From Pseudomonadota bacterium (lineage in GTDB: Bacteria; Myxococcota_A; UBA796; GCA-2862545), in NCBI GenBank assembly GCA_005776945.1, contig SXOB01000002.1, positions 1 to 41,143 on the forward strand: a stretch of DNA of 41,143 nucleotides. Reading direction: 5' to 3'. This document shows, piece after piece, positions 31,583 to 39,906 of this stretch. Numbering within the stretch: the stretch's first letter is position 1; each line of letters opens with the position of its first letter. A program made the translations under genes and the position numbers. Below the pieces are notes generated by a model. That model did not search any database and had not been told where the DNA came from. It was given only the letters and a program-made list of their open reading frames with translations.

Positions 31583-34573
31583 ATGCCCGACGTGCTCGAG
31601 CCCCTAGAACGCGCGATCGCGCGCTACCGCCGCGACGTGCACGGATTTGGGGTCGCCGCCGCGCCCGACGCGCTCGACGCCGTGGCCCAACATCTCGGCC
31701 ATCCGCTGCCGGACGACCTGCGGACCCTGCTTGCGACGCACAACGGCGCGCGCCTGTTCCGCGGCCAACTCCGCCTCCGCTCCACCAACGAACTGGCCGC
31801 GGCGTCGGACCGAAGCCCGATGGTCACGCTGTTCGCCGACGGTCCCGGCGACCAAATCTGGGCCTGGGCCCGGCGTGCCGACGGCGACGTGGCGTGGGGC
31901 CAATGGGACGACGGAAGCTTCACGCCCCATCACCGGACGCTCACGGGATGGCTCGCCTCGACGATTGCCCTTGTCGAGGCGCGGGCCCAGCGACCCGAGG
32001 AGATCGACGCCGTTCGCCAGGCCACCGATCCCGACGACCCCTACGTGCTCGCACGCGTCGGCGAACTCGCCCTCGCCGCCGGCCGCCCAGACGAAGCTGA
32101 GGCCGCCCTCTTGCGCGCAACGGCCGCAGACCCGTCGCATGCCCGGGCCTGGCAGCTGCTCGGCGACGCGCTGACCATCCACGACCGGACCGGCGCCCGA
32201 CGCGCTTGGCTGACTGCCCTCGGTCGCACGTCGCTGCCCCTGCCCTGGCCGGGACACCCCTGCGTCGACGCGAGCATCGTCCGCTCTATCGTAGCCGCGA
32301 TGCCAGAGGCCGAGGCCTTGGAAGGCGAGCTCACGCGCTTCATGGGCCAACAGGTGGCCGACGCCGGCAGCCGCCCGGAAGTCGACCTCACGATCGCGGT
32401 GGCGACCGCTGCCGCCCGCTCGAAGCTGCGCCGCGGCCGCCGAACGGAGGCGCGCGACCTCCTCGCCGAACTCGCCGCGAGATGCGCCACCTTCAGCCAC
32501 CGGACCGTCCCATGGGACGCCCAGCTTGAAATGGCGCAGTGGGAGGCCGGCCTCGGCCGCTACGACGACGCCGAAGCCACGTTGCGGCGCATCCGGCGGG
32601 AGGGGCCTCCGGGCCTGCGCGGGCCTGCCCTGCTCACGCTCGCCCACATTGCCGTCACCCGCGAGGAACCCTGGGCCGAAGAAATCGTCGAGGAGGCCGT
32701 CGCGTCAGGCGTGGACGAAGTGGACCGCATTCGCGCCGGCGCCCTGACCGTCGAACGCGCGCTGCGCGCCGGCCGACTGACCGACGCGGCCACGAGCCTC
32801 GCCGCCGTCGCCCCGATGGCCCGTCGCCTGTCGATGGGCGCCCTGACCGCCCTCACCGAGCTCAGCGAAGGCGACCTCGCGCGCGCCAACGGCGACCTCA
32901 ACGGCGCCCGTGAGGCCTGGCATCGTGCCTTGGGCCGCCTCGTCGAGCGCGCTCGCGACGCGTCCAACGCCGAGGCGACCGACCCCACCGTCGTCAGCCG
33001 CGCCACAGACCCCGAACTCGCGTGGCGCATCGTCACGCGCCTTGGCAGCCTGGCGCGCGATGTTGGCCAACACGCGGACGCCGATCGCTTCCTCCGGGCC
33101 TCCGCCGCCGGATTCGCCTCCATCGAGCTTCCCGTTCGCGAAGCATGGGCGCTGCTGCGCCTCGGCCAACTGCATCAGGAGTTGGGCCAGGACGGCTGGC
33201 CGGCCTTGCGCCTCGCCCGTGAGCGCTTCCTGGCGGCCGATCTGCCGACGGGCGTCGCCGCCGTCGACGCGACCGCCGGCGTCGCCGACTTCAGCCTCGA
33301 CTGGCACCTCGAGCGCTCGGCCGCCCACGCGCGCGCCCGCCACGACGCCCAGCGAGCGCGTGCCCCCTTTGAACGGTCCGACGCCGAACGTCCCGAACGT
33401 CGACTGGGCGCCCATCGGCTCGCCATCGCCACGGCCGGGCAACCCGTCGTGGCCAGGCTGTCGCAGGTCCTCAAGGAGGGCGCAGCCGCCAGCACCCAGG
33501 GGCGCGGGCGCATCACGGACCCGCCCGTCCTTCGCTACATCGCCGGCGTCGACCTGCTTGCTGGCCACCGCTCCTTCGAGGCCGCGGACCTGCTGCGCAA
33601 CCACCTGCTCGGCCAGTCGACGGACGGCCCCGCGACCCAGGCGCTGCAGGCGGCCATCGCGCGCTCCCCCAACGCCGCCCTGGTCGACGGCTTGTTGGGG
33701 ACGATCGAGTCGCCTGGCACCCAACCGCCACACGCCGTAGCGCTGGCCGCCGAACTCATCGGACTGCGCCGCGAAGCGGCCGGCATACGGCCGCTCGTGG
33801 CCCTGGCCGTCGGCCGAGGTTCCATCGTTTGGCGCAAGGCCGCGATCGTGGCGCTCGGCCGGATCGGCGACCGCAGCGCCATCGGCGCCGTGGCGAGCGC
33901 CCTCGACGACCATCGCCTGTCCGAGGCCGCCGCCATCGCGCTTCTGTTGCTTGGCGACCGCCTTGGCGTCGACTTCCATGCCCGGGCACTTGCGGAGGGC
34001 CGGACGGAGGGGGGCGGAACCCACCCCGGCGAAATCGTCGGACGGTTCGGCGGTCCGGAGTACTTGCCCCTGCTTCGTACCGTCGCCAACTCTGGCGACG
34101 CTCGTGCCATCGGCGCCTTGCACGGCCTTGGCCTTCTTGGCGATCCACGTGCAGTCGACGCCCTCCTCGACGCCCTCGAATCGCGCGACCGCGACACCGT
34201 CGCCGTCTGTGGCGCCGCCCTCACGATCCTGACCGGGCACTCCGAAGACCTCGAGGAGTCCGGTTTCCGCAACCGCTGGCGGGCCTGGTGGCGCGGCCAC
34301 GTGGAACGCTTCAGCCCGGGCATTCGCCACCGCGACGGTCGCGTCTTCGAGCTTGGCCTCCTCATCGACCGGCTCCAGGACGACGACGCCTGGGTGCGGC
34401 GCTCGTCCTACGACGAACTCGTCATCCAATCGGGCCAGAACCTCCCATTCGACGCCGACGGGCCGTGGCGCGTCCAACAAGCCCATCTCAAGGCCTGGCG
34501 GAGCTGGTACCACCTGCATCGCAGCCGATTCGGCGCCGGTCGGTGGTTCCTCGACGGCCGAGCGATTCACTAG
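31583..34573 (+). CDS. 996-residue SUKH-TPR-HEAT repeat protein
   Basis: Residues ~10-135 form a SMI1/KNR4 (SUKH)-like domain: HPLPDDLRTLLATHNGARLFRGQLRL, IWAWARRADGDVAWGQWDDGSF. Residues ~145-560 are TPR-like helical pairs (PYVLARVGELALAAGRPDEAEAALL, YDDAEATLRRIRREG, ARANGDLNGAREAW). Residues ~700-880 are HEAT-type repeats (WRKAAIVALGRIGDRSAIGAVASAL, ARAIGALHGLGLLGDPRAVDALLDAL). The end (WVRRSSYDELVIQSGQNLPFD, WRSWYHLHRSRF) is a separate conserved-looking module. There is no signal peptide. SUKH domains are known from immunity proteins and cell-wall regulators; here the fusion suggests a large cytoplasmic scaffold. Function unknown. Confidence 0.85.
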   Translation: MPDVLEPLERAIARYRRDVHGFGVAAAPDALDAVAQHLGHPLPDDLRTLLATHNGARLFRGQLRLRSTNELAAASDRSPMVTLFADGPGDQIWAWARRADGDVAWGQWDDGSFTPHHRTLTGWLASTIALVEARAQRPEEIDAVRQATDPDDPYVLARVGELALAAGRPDEAEAALLRATAADPSHARAWQLLGDALTIHDRTGARRAWLTALGRTSLPLPWPGHPCVDASIVRSIVAAMPEAEALEGELTRFMGQQVADAGSRPEVDLTIAVATAAARSKLRRGRRTEARDLLAELAARCATFSHRTVPWDAQLEMAQWEAGLGRYDDAEATLRRIRREGPPGLRGPALLTLAHIAVTREEPWAEEIVEEAVASGVDEVDRIRAGALTVERALRAGRLTDAATSLAAVAPMARRLSMGALTALTELSEGDLARANGDLNGAREAWHRALGRLVERARDASNAEATDPTVVSRATDPELAWRIVTRLGSLARDVGQHADADRFLRASAAGFASIELPVREAWALLRLGQLHQELGQDGWPALRLARERFLAADLPTGVAAVDATAGVADFSLDWHLERSAAHARARHDAQRARAPFERSDAERPERRLGAHRLAIATAGQPVVARLSQVLKEGAAASTQGRGRITDPPVLRYIAGVDLLAGHRSFEAADLLRNHLLGQSTDGPATQALQAAIARSPNAALVDGLLGTIESPGTQPPHAVALAAELIGLRREAAGIRPLVALAVGRGSIVWRKAAIVALGRIGDRSAIGAVASALDDHRLSEAAAIALLLLGDRLGVDFHARALAEGRTEGGGTHPGEIVGRFGGPEYLPLLRTVANSGDARAIGALHGLGLLGDPRAVDALLDALESRDRDTVAVCGAALTILTGHSEDLEESGFRNRWRAWWRGHVERFSPGIRHRDGRVFELGLLIDRLQDDDAWVRRSSYDELVIQSGQNLPFDADGPWRVQQAHLKAWRSWYHLHRSRFGAGRWFLDGRAIH

Positions 34574-34578
34574 CGAGC

Positions 34579-34597
34579 GGGTCGGGTCCAACGACCC
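34579..34597 (+). terminator. Weak hairpin after the SUKH-TPR-HEAT gene
   Basis: GGGTCG (34579-34584) and CGACCC (34592-34597) pair across a seven-base loop, five bases after the stop codon. No T-run follows. The rest of the 87-bp gap to the convergent gene end at 34661 shows nothing else. Confidence 0.3.
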
Positions 34598-34660
34598 CGC
34601 GGGCGAAGCAAGACGGTGCTTGGCGGCCGACTGCTCCGCCCAGGCTCCGGGTGATGGCGA

Positions 34661-34942
34661 TCAGCGGACCACGGTCTCCGCGCTGCCATGAACGATGACA
34701 TTGACATCGGACGGCAGCGGTAGGTCCTGGACACCTGCCAGGAAGCAAGTGGCGAACGGGCTCTCGCTCCGAGGTGGCGACCAGCGGCCCGCCTCGCGGC
34801 CAAACCCTACAGTGGCCCCACCTGGCGGGTCACCACAGGAAGCGACCACCGCCTGTACGCCCTGCCGCCACGGTTCGACACTCGGCGTGATCTCGAAGAA
34901 CCTCAGCGCCGCAGAGAGGTAGTTCGCAACGGTCTCACAGTC
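34661..34942 (-). pseudogene. Out-of-frame 3' part of the secreted protein gene
   Basis: In the -1 frame relative to the upstream part, coding resumes at the G-run: DCETVANYLSAALRFFEI, then WRQGVQAVVASCGDPPGG, and it ends DLPLPSDVNVIVHGSAETVVR. This reads like a real C-terminus. It resembles the Cys...FPxPxG...V ending seen in several myxobacterial envelope proteins (inference). Without a frameshift the upstream product would end 12 residues after the G-run (TVRPLRTTSLRR). Joining the two frames gives about 397 residues. Confidence 0.6.
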
Positions 34943-35853
34943 CCCCCCTTGGAGCCCGAAACTTCGGTTCGGCCATCTTGCCCCACGAGGGGGCCCAATT
35001 TCGAACCACAGGTAGGCCAGACCGTCACCAATGCACGATCGGCCTCAAGGAAGGCGCTTCGCGCGGTCGGATCCCCAGCTTCCCATTTCGCCCATCCAAC
35101 CCACAACCTGTTTGGGACGTCGTCGGGAACGGCCTCGGCCATCGCGCCAAGGTCGGCGCCAACAGGCGGCGCATGCCCCGCGCATAATTCCGCCCGCCAC
35201 GCCACACTCCGAATCCCGGGTTGTGAGCTTCCCATCCAAGCTACCCGCAAACCGCTCTTTTCCATTTCAGGCGCAGCGTCGAGAAACAGGCTTGCGTAGA
35301 AGGGTGCCAAGGGATGGTCGGGATTCTTGGACACGAATGCCGACACTTCCTTCGCAGGGCCCGTGCGATCCGCCTCGGGCGAGGACCAACGTCGCCCCCA
35401 ACCGCCGATTGCGCGGCCAGCATCGCCCCAAGACCCGGGAGTCTCGTCCTCGACCAACGCCTCAACCTGATCGTTGATCTCCGAACCCTCCTTCCAGCCA
35501 CCCCTGAGCCAGCCCAATAGCGCCGCAGGAACCTGCTCTCCTCGCGCTCGCGCATCCCGGCGCGCGACGCTCGGAGTCGGAATCGACGCAGAGACGGGCC
35601 AAAACGACGAACAACTCACCAAACCCGGCCAAGGTGGGCGCTCGACCCAGGCTCGTACCAACGGCTTGCCCGCTGGGAAGCGGCTCGTGTCGACCCAGCC
35701 CTCGGGGGCCTCGGTCGGGCTTGCAGGAGATGAGGAAGTCGGCACGAGTGCGCCGAGAGCTACAGCGAGGGCTCGAGCCCATCCTGGAGCGGGGCGCGCC
35801 CTGGCTCGCCCCCTCGAATGCCAACGACCGTCGACGGGACCGTTCATTCTCAT
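34903..35853 (-). CDS. Secreted protein of unknown function, interrupted by -1 frameshift
   Basis: 316 residues in the uninterrupted frame. The N-terminus has an Arg-rich start and a hydrophobic stretch ending in a small-residue run (WARALAVALGALVPTSSSPASP), consistent with a signal peptide. The mature part has WVDTSRFPAGKPLVRAWV, LLGWLRGGWKEGSEINDQ, FVSKNPDHPLAPFYASLFLD and RLWVGWAKWEAGD; no family was recognised. The ATG overlaps the stop of a 26-residue ORF (ATGA). The last 12 residues follow a seven-G run and look non-native; coding character continues in the -1 frame to 34661. Whether this is decay, sequencing error or programmed slippage is open. GC content and codon use look less biased than in neighbouring genes. 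Confidence 0.6.
   Translation of the reverse strand: MRMNGPVDGRWHSRGRARARPAPGWARALAVALGALVPTSSSPASPTEAPEGWVDTSRFPAGKPLVRAWVERPPWPGLVSCSSFWPVSASIPTPSVARRDARARGEQVPAALLGWLRGGWKEGSEINDQVEALVEDETPGSWGDAGRAIGGWGRRWSSPEADRTGPAKEVSAFVSKNPDHPLAPFYASLFLDAAPEMEKSGLRVAWMGSSQPGIRSVAWRAELCAGHAPPVGADLGAMAEAVPDDVPNRLWVGWAKWEAGDPTARSAFLEADRALVTVWPTCGSKLGPLVGQDGRTEVSGSKGGTVRPLRTTSLRR
34942..34948 (-). other. Seven-G run, candidate -1 slippery site
   Basis: On the minus strand the sequence is TCC AAG GGG GGG ACT in the upstream frame, so G GGG GGG fits the X XXY YYZ slippery pattern. A -1 slip gives GGG GGG GAC TGT and enters the downstream open frame. One extra G in the run would do the same. Confidence 0.5.
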
Positions 35854-35930
35854 CCATGCTCCGAAGACGTGGGATCAGTGGCCACGTCGTCCTCTGGCGC
35901 CACCGTCGGACCGTAATTCACGATGGCCAT
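35850..35930 (-). CDS. 26-residue micro-ORF, possible leader or precursor peptide
   Basis: ATG at 35930 with GGGGAGAG upstream (35942-35935), one of the clearer ribosome-binding sites in this cluster. The peptide begins MAIVNYGPTVAPEDD and ends SSEHG; it is acidic and lacks Cys. Its TGA overlaps the ATG of the secreted-protein gene, so it may be a translational-coupling leader. Alternatively it is a small substrate for the oxygenase encoded upstream. Too short to be certain it is made. Confidence 0.45.
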   Translation of the reverse strand: MAIVNYGPTVAPEDDVATDPTSSEHG

Positions 35931-36079
35931 GTCGCTCTCCCCAGGTCAGAAACTCGACGATACCCGCCACACTCGCCGTCGACAATGACGTACCCCTGCC
36001 ATTCGCCACCAGCCAACCCGTTGAAAGGTATCGGCTCGACGTCGTCGTCAGCGCCGAGCCCGCGAACCGCGTCCAGCAA
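35918..36079 (-). CDS. 53-residue small ORF of unknown function
   Basis: TTG start at 36079 with GAGG five bases upstream. The sequence (LLDAVRGLGADDDVEPIPFN, GLAGGEWQGYVIVDGECGGY, RRVSDLGRATWPS) has normal amino-acid composition and one Cys, unlike the Arg-rich or Pro-rich shadows in other frames. Its 3' end overlaps the 26-residue ORF by 13 bases. It lies 54 bp after the JmjC-type oxygenase gene in the same direction. No family was recognised. Confidence 0.45.
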   Translation of the reverse strand: MLDAVRGLGADDDVEPIPFNGLAGGEWQGYVIVDGECGGYRRVSDLGRATWPS

Positions 36080-36133
36080 TTACCCCTCGTTTCCTTACCA
36101 AACCACGCCTGGGCCCCGCGGCACGGCAGCCCC

Positions 36134-37147
36134 TCAGGCTGGCCGCGTCACTTTCGGAGGTGGTCCACTGCTGGTTCCGCCGGGCTCATACCAACCAAAC
36201 TCGTTGGGTGTGCCAAGACTCGTAGTGCTGATGGAGAGGGCAGGATCGAGCGATGTCACCTGGTGCCACGTCCCGCAGGGCAGGAACAGCGCGTCTCCCG
36301 GCCCGACCTCGAATGTGGTGACGGGCACGTCATCAGGCGGATTTCCAAGGTCGTGGTCCACCCAATAGGTCAGACAGTCCTTGAGAAGTCGCCGATTCAT
36401 CCCATCGACGACGTGAAAACGCTTTCGCCCGAGAATCTGCACGAACAGAATGTCCACGCGGTCGTGGTGCAGCGGCGTCACCGTCCCCCGCGGTCCCAAC
36501 CAAAGGTGGAGATTCCGTTCGACGCCCGGTACCTCCGGAAACCGCAGGTCGCCCAACAAGGGCGCGAGCAACGGCTCCGCAAGCGCCCGATTGTGCGCGA
36601 CAAGGTAGACGTCGTTGCTGGAGCCGTCGGCCACGACCTTGTCGAGGAAGGCGTCGAAGCGCATCCTGACAGCCGTGTCCTGGTAGCGGACGTCTGGCCG
36701 TTCATGGCCGTCCCGACCCGCAGATACCTCGACGTCCCCGTCCCCAAATCGGGCTCGCAATTCCGGCCAAGTCCACGACGCGCTAGGCCAGGACGACGCA
36801 AATCCTGGAATCAAAAAGGGGCGGGCCAGAGCGACGGCGCGACGAAGTTGTTCCAGCGTCAGCGGCCCGTCGACACGATCGACCAACGGCAGAAGCCGAG
36901 AGTGCTCCTCGCGGAGGCGCACGGCCAACTCGTATCGGCGCACACGCTCGGCATAGGCCTTGGCCACAGCGACGGCCGGCGAACGCGCCAACGCCGCGAC
37001 CTCGCGCGCGGCGAGCTTCGGTTCGACGCCCTGTTCGACAAGGGTCGCCACGACCGCGGCCTCCCGGCTCCCCATCACGATTTGATCGACGACCCAACAC
37101 CCGGCTTCGTGGCTCAGTGTCAGGTCAGCGTTCGGGTCCGCTGACAA
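36134..37147 (-). CDS. Cupin_8/JmjC-type 2-oxoglutarate Fe(II) oxygenase
   Basis: 337 residues from a TTG immediately after the TGA of the lipoprotein gene (TGATTG). An N-terminal helical domain (~17-90; WVVDQIVMGSREAAVVATLVEQ, then VAKAYAERVRRYELAVRLREE) precedes the jelly-roll. The iron ligands are the HxD pair H227/D229 in TPLHHDRVDILF and the distal H295 in FLPCGTWHQVTSL; LWLGPRGTVTPLHHD is the typical cupin_8 context. Such enzymes hydroxylate protein or peptide side chains. The neighbours (a Thr/Gly-repeat lipoprotein upstream, two micro-ORFs downstream) are candidate substrates by position only. Confidence 0.85.
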   Translation of the reverse strand: MSADPNADLTLSHEAGCWVVDQIVMGSREAAVVATLVEQGVEPKLAAREVAALARSPAVAVAKAYAERVRRYELAVRLREEHSRLLPLVDRVDGPLTLEQLRRAVALARPFLIPGFASSWPSASWTWPELRARFGDGDVEVSAGRDGHERPDVRYQDTAVRMRFDAFLDKVVADGSSNDVYLVAHNRALAEPLLAPLLGDLRFPEVPGVERNLHLWLGPRGTVTPLHHDRVDILFVQILGRKRFHVVDGMNRRLLKDCLTYWVDHDLGNPPDDVPVTTFEVGPGDALFLPCGTWHQVTSLDPALSISTTSLGTPNEFGWYEPGGTSSGPPPKVTRPA

Positions 37148-37447
37148 TCAGGGTGTCGGCGGCGGGTGCGGCGGGATGTGGACCGTGTCCGTCGTGCCGG
37201 TCCCTGTCGTCCCCGTGTGGCCGGTGTCGCTGGGTTGGGTACCTACGTAGGTCGTGGTTCCCGGTGGCGTTCCGATGTACCCCGTCGTGGTGCCAGGTTC
37301 GGACGGTTGGGTGCCGACATAGGACGTCGAGTCCGTCGTGGTGTCCGTGTCCGTGGAAACCGGGGTTTCGTCGTCCACGCAACCGACGGCCGCAGCGACA
37401 ATCGCCGCGCGAGAAACGACCAAGGGACCTTTGGGGAAAGCGAACAT
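37148..37447 (-). CDS. Small Thr/Gly/Pro-repeat lipoprotein
   Basis: 99 residues. ATG 37447 has GAGAGG upstream and gives MFAFPKGPLVVSRAAIVAAAVGC, a lipoprotein signal with Cys ~23. The mature part is almost all low complexity, with three related units (TSYVGTQPSEPGTTT, GYIGTPPGTTT, YVGTQPSDTGHTG) and a Pro-rich end (HIPPHPPPTP). Its stop is directly followed by the TTG of the oxygenase gene. Probably an outer-membrane-anchored extended peptide; possibly modified by the neighbouring oxygenase (inference). The 103-bp gap upstream is shared with a divergent FMN reductase; no confident promoter was seen there. Confidence 0.65.
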   Translation of the reverse strand: MFAFPKGPLVVSRAAIVAAAVGCVDDETPVSTDTDTTTDSTSYVGTQPSEPGTTTGYIGTPPGTTTYVGTQPSDTGHTGTTGTGTTDTVHIPPHPPPTP

Positions 37448-37550
37448 GTTGCCTCTCGTGCCCATAACACCGTAGCGCCTGGTCGCCACGACCGCCGCGG
37501 ACACCGCGCGGCCCTCCCAAACGGCCCCCTTTTTGCGATACCCCAACCCC

Positions 37551-38087
37551 ATGCACATCCTCGGGATCTCAGGTAGCCTCCGCGCCGCCTCCACGAACAC
37601 TGCCCTTCTGCGCGCCACCCGCGCCCACCTGCCGGAAGGCCCCACCTTCTCCATCCTCCCGTGGCGCGACGTTCCGCTCTACGACGAGGACCACGAGAGT
37701 CCACCGGCCGTTCTCGCCGTCCGTGAGGAAGTCCGCGCGGCCGACGCCCTCATCATCGCCACGCCTGAGTACAACCACGGCGTCCCGGGCGGCCTGAAGA
37801 ACCTCCTCGACCAGCTCAGTCGGCCCGCCTTCCAATCCGTGCTGTCGGGAAAGCCCTGCGGCCTCCTCAGTGCCTCGCCAAGCGCGGTCGGCGGAGCCCG
37901 CGCCCAACAGCAGCTGCGCGCTGTGCTCGCGTCCGTCAACGCCCCCGTCTACCCGGCGAACGAAGTCCTCGTTGGCAATTCCTCGACCCGCTTCACCGAC
38001 GGCGAACTCACCGACGAACGCACCTTGTCCTTCCTGCAGGCTTGGCTTGCCGGTTTCACGACCTGGGCGACCCGAATCAGGGCATGA
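37551..38087 (+). CDS. NADPH-dependent FMN reductase family protein
   Basis: 178 residues, a flavodoxin-like fold: MHILGISGSLRAASTNTALL (FMN phosphate loop), LPWRDVPLYDED, ALIIATPEYNHGVPGGLKN (the family signature PEYNxxxPGxLKN) and LLSASPSAVGGARAQQQLR. These enzymes reduce FMN, quinones, azo compounds or chromate with NAD(P)H. ATG 37551 was chosen over an open-frame extension of six codons because the flavin loop begins there. No Shine-Dalgarno is visible (a C-rich tract precedes the ATG), so the message may be leaderless. The 3' end overlaps the PhoD-like gene by 11 bp. Confidence 0.93.
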   Translation: MHILGISGSLRAASTNTALLRATRAHLPEGPTFSILPWRDVPLYDEDHESPPAVLAVREEVRAADALIIATPEYNHGVPGGLKNLLDQLSRPAFQSVLSGKPCGLLSASPSAVGGARAQQQLRAVLASVNAPVYPANEVLVGNSSTRFTDGELTDERTLSFLQAWLAGFTTWATRIRA

Positions 38088-39906
38088 GTTCCGACGACGC
38101 CACGACCATCGACGCGACCACCAAGCCCGCCTCATCCCGAATCGTCGCCGTCAGCGTCGGGTCGAGGCCTACCAAGTCGAAATCGGCAACGAGGAAGGCA
38201 TTTGTGTCGTCGTAGCAGGCGACGACTTCGCTCGTCGGCCCTGGACAGGTGGACCGGCTGTTGGCCAACGGAGACGCCGTCAGTTCCGGAATATCGTAGC
38301 CTACGCCAGGGTCCGCCATCATCCGCAATTCGCTGCGATGGATGTCGCCAGACAGCAACACGAGGCCCGTCACGCCCGAAAGGCGACCAAACAGCCGCGC
38401 GCGTTCCACCGGAAAGTCCGCAAAGGCGTCACCGGAGGCCTCCGCCGTCCACTGGCTGCCCGACGCAATGACTTTGAACGTGGCATCCGAGGCCAGCACG
38501 CGCTCCACGAGCCAGTCCTCTTGGACCGTCCCCAACATGCCATCGGTTCCGCGGTAGGTCCGGTCGTCCACACCAAACAGGGCCACCTCACCCCGCCGCG
38601 TCTCGAAATAGACGCCCTGGAGACCGCCGGCGTCCCCAATTCCAAAACCAGGGTTCGGCCAAAACTCTTTGAACGCACGGAGCGCGACGTCGCCACCCGG
38701 ATCGAAGGCGTCGGCGTCATTTCCGACGTAGTCGTGGTCGTCCCAAATGGCCAACGTTTCAATCGCACCCATCATACGGCCGCGGTCCGGGCGCTCGATC
38801 GACCACCGATAATACCAGCGAAGCGTGTCGAGCACGTTGCTGTTTGCGTAGTGATTGTCGCCCAAGAAGAAGAAGGCGGCAGGGGACAATTCCTCGATCG
38901 CGTCGAAAACCGGCTGTTCGACTTCGTCGGAGCAAGAACCCATCGCGAGCCTGAAACCATCAACGTCGTCGGTCGGGGCCTGGAATAGCGCCGGTTCCGT
39001 CATCGGGACGCCATCAACTTCGACCCACCAGGTCGTCGCGACGCCCGGCCACAACGAATCGACCTTCAGTGTGGCCGTGCCGTCGCCCGCCCCGTCCGGT
39101 CGCGCCCACGCCACCACCGGCCCGTCGGCCGGATCGGCCGACTCCGACATCCGCAAACCAACTTCGCGGGCGCCGTCCGTCCGAACCCAAGCGGAAAACG
39201 ACGTCGGCGTGGAAAAGCCTCGGACCGGACCGTGCGTCAGCGGGGACGGCCAACACGTGTCTCCACCGAGGTGCAAGCCTTCCGGGTCGATCCAAGAGGT
39301 CAACTCGCCGGGTTCGTTCCCGAAATAAGTGCCTTCCATTTCATCGCGAAGATGGATGCGCTCCCCGTCGAACAACACCGACAGGCACGACGCCTCCCAC
39401 CGATCCGTGCCGTCGACCGAGCGCAACTCGACACGATCCACCGCAGAGCGCGCCAACCCGACATCCTCGAACGTAAAGACGTCGATCGCACCCAGCTCGA
39501 AGGGGTCTACGCCCACCGTCGTCAATTCGAAACAAGCCGTCGGATTCAGGCAAAGCGAAAGCGTGTTGGTGTCCGTGTCCGAATTGGCGTTGACGGCCGT
39601 TCTCACGGTGACGCTCACGACTTCGATGACGTCGGGGTATTCCGGCGCCGGAAGGGGGTCGGCCTCGACGAGCGATGGCCCCGTGGGGGGCGGCGTTCCG
39701 CCGGTCTCCGGGTCGGTCGTCGGGTCGGTCGTCAGGTCCGTCGGGATGGTCGGCGGAAGAGGGTCCGTCGGAGGCGGAGAATCCGTTGGCGACGGCACCG
39801 GAGTCCCCCCCGGTGTGTCCGTGTCGGTCACGACGGTCGGCTCGCCCGGGAGGGGCGTCTGCACCCCACACGAGGCGGCGAGGACGAGGACGAGGGCGCG
39901 CGGCAT
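38077..39906 (-). CDS. PhoD-like alkaline phosphatase lipoprotein
   Basis: 609 residues. MPRALVLVLAASC is a lipoprotein signal. A long Pro/Thr/Asp-rich linker (~20-75) is followed by a beta-sandwich of possible PLAT/LH2 type (VIEVVSVTVRTAVNANSDTD...DVFTFEDVGLARSAVDRVEL). The catalytic domain has the PhoD metal motifs MGSCSDE, FFFLGDNHYAN, IWDDHDYVGNDAD and LLSGDIHRSEL. PhoD enzymes are Ca2+/Fe3+ phosphodiesterase/phosphomonoesterases that release phosphate outside the cytoplasm. GGGAGGTG lies directly upstream. The ATG overlaps the stop of the response-regulator gene by one base (TGATG), so both are made together. Confidence 0.9.
   Translation of the reverse strand: MPRALVLVLAASCGVQTPLPGEPTVVTDTDTPGGTPVPSPTDSPPPTDPLPPTIPTDLTTDPTTDPETGGTPPPTGPSLVEADPLPAPEYPDVIEVVSVTVRTAVNANSDTDTNTLSLCLNPTACFELTTVGVDPFELGAIDVFTFEDVGLARSAVDRVELRSVDGTDRWEASCLSVLFDGERIHLRDEMEGTYFGNEPGELTSWIDPEGLHLGGDTCWPSPLTHGPVRGFSTPTSFSAWVRTDGAREVGLRMSESADPADGPVVAWARPDGAGDGTATLKVDSLWPGVATTWWVEVDGVPMTEPALFQAPTDDVDGFRLAMGSCSDEVEQPVFDAIEELSPAAFFFLGDNHYANSNVLDTLRWYYRWSIERPDRGRMMGAIETLAIWDDHDYVGNDADAFDPGGDVALRAFKEFWPNPGFGIGDAGGLQGVYFETRRGEVALFGVDDRTYRGTDGMLGTVQEDWLVERVLASDATFKVIASGSQWTAEASGDAFADFPVERARLFGRLSGVTGLVLLSGDIHRSELRMMADPGVGYDIPELTASPLANSRSTCPGPTSEVVACYDDTNAFLVADFDLVGLDPTLTATIRDEAGLVVASMVVASSELMP

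Noticed and set aside
35474..37144. 556-codon plus-strand open frame opposite the JmjC-type oxygenase
   Set aside because: It has shadow composition (Arg/Pro/His) and no motifs, while the minus strand carries complete cupin_8 iron-ligand motifs.
37537..37550. Possible -10 box (GATACC) for a leaderless FMN reductase mRNA
   Set aside because: Only three of six consensus bases match and no -35 is visible.
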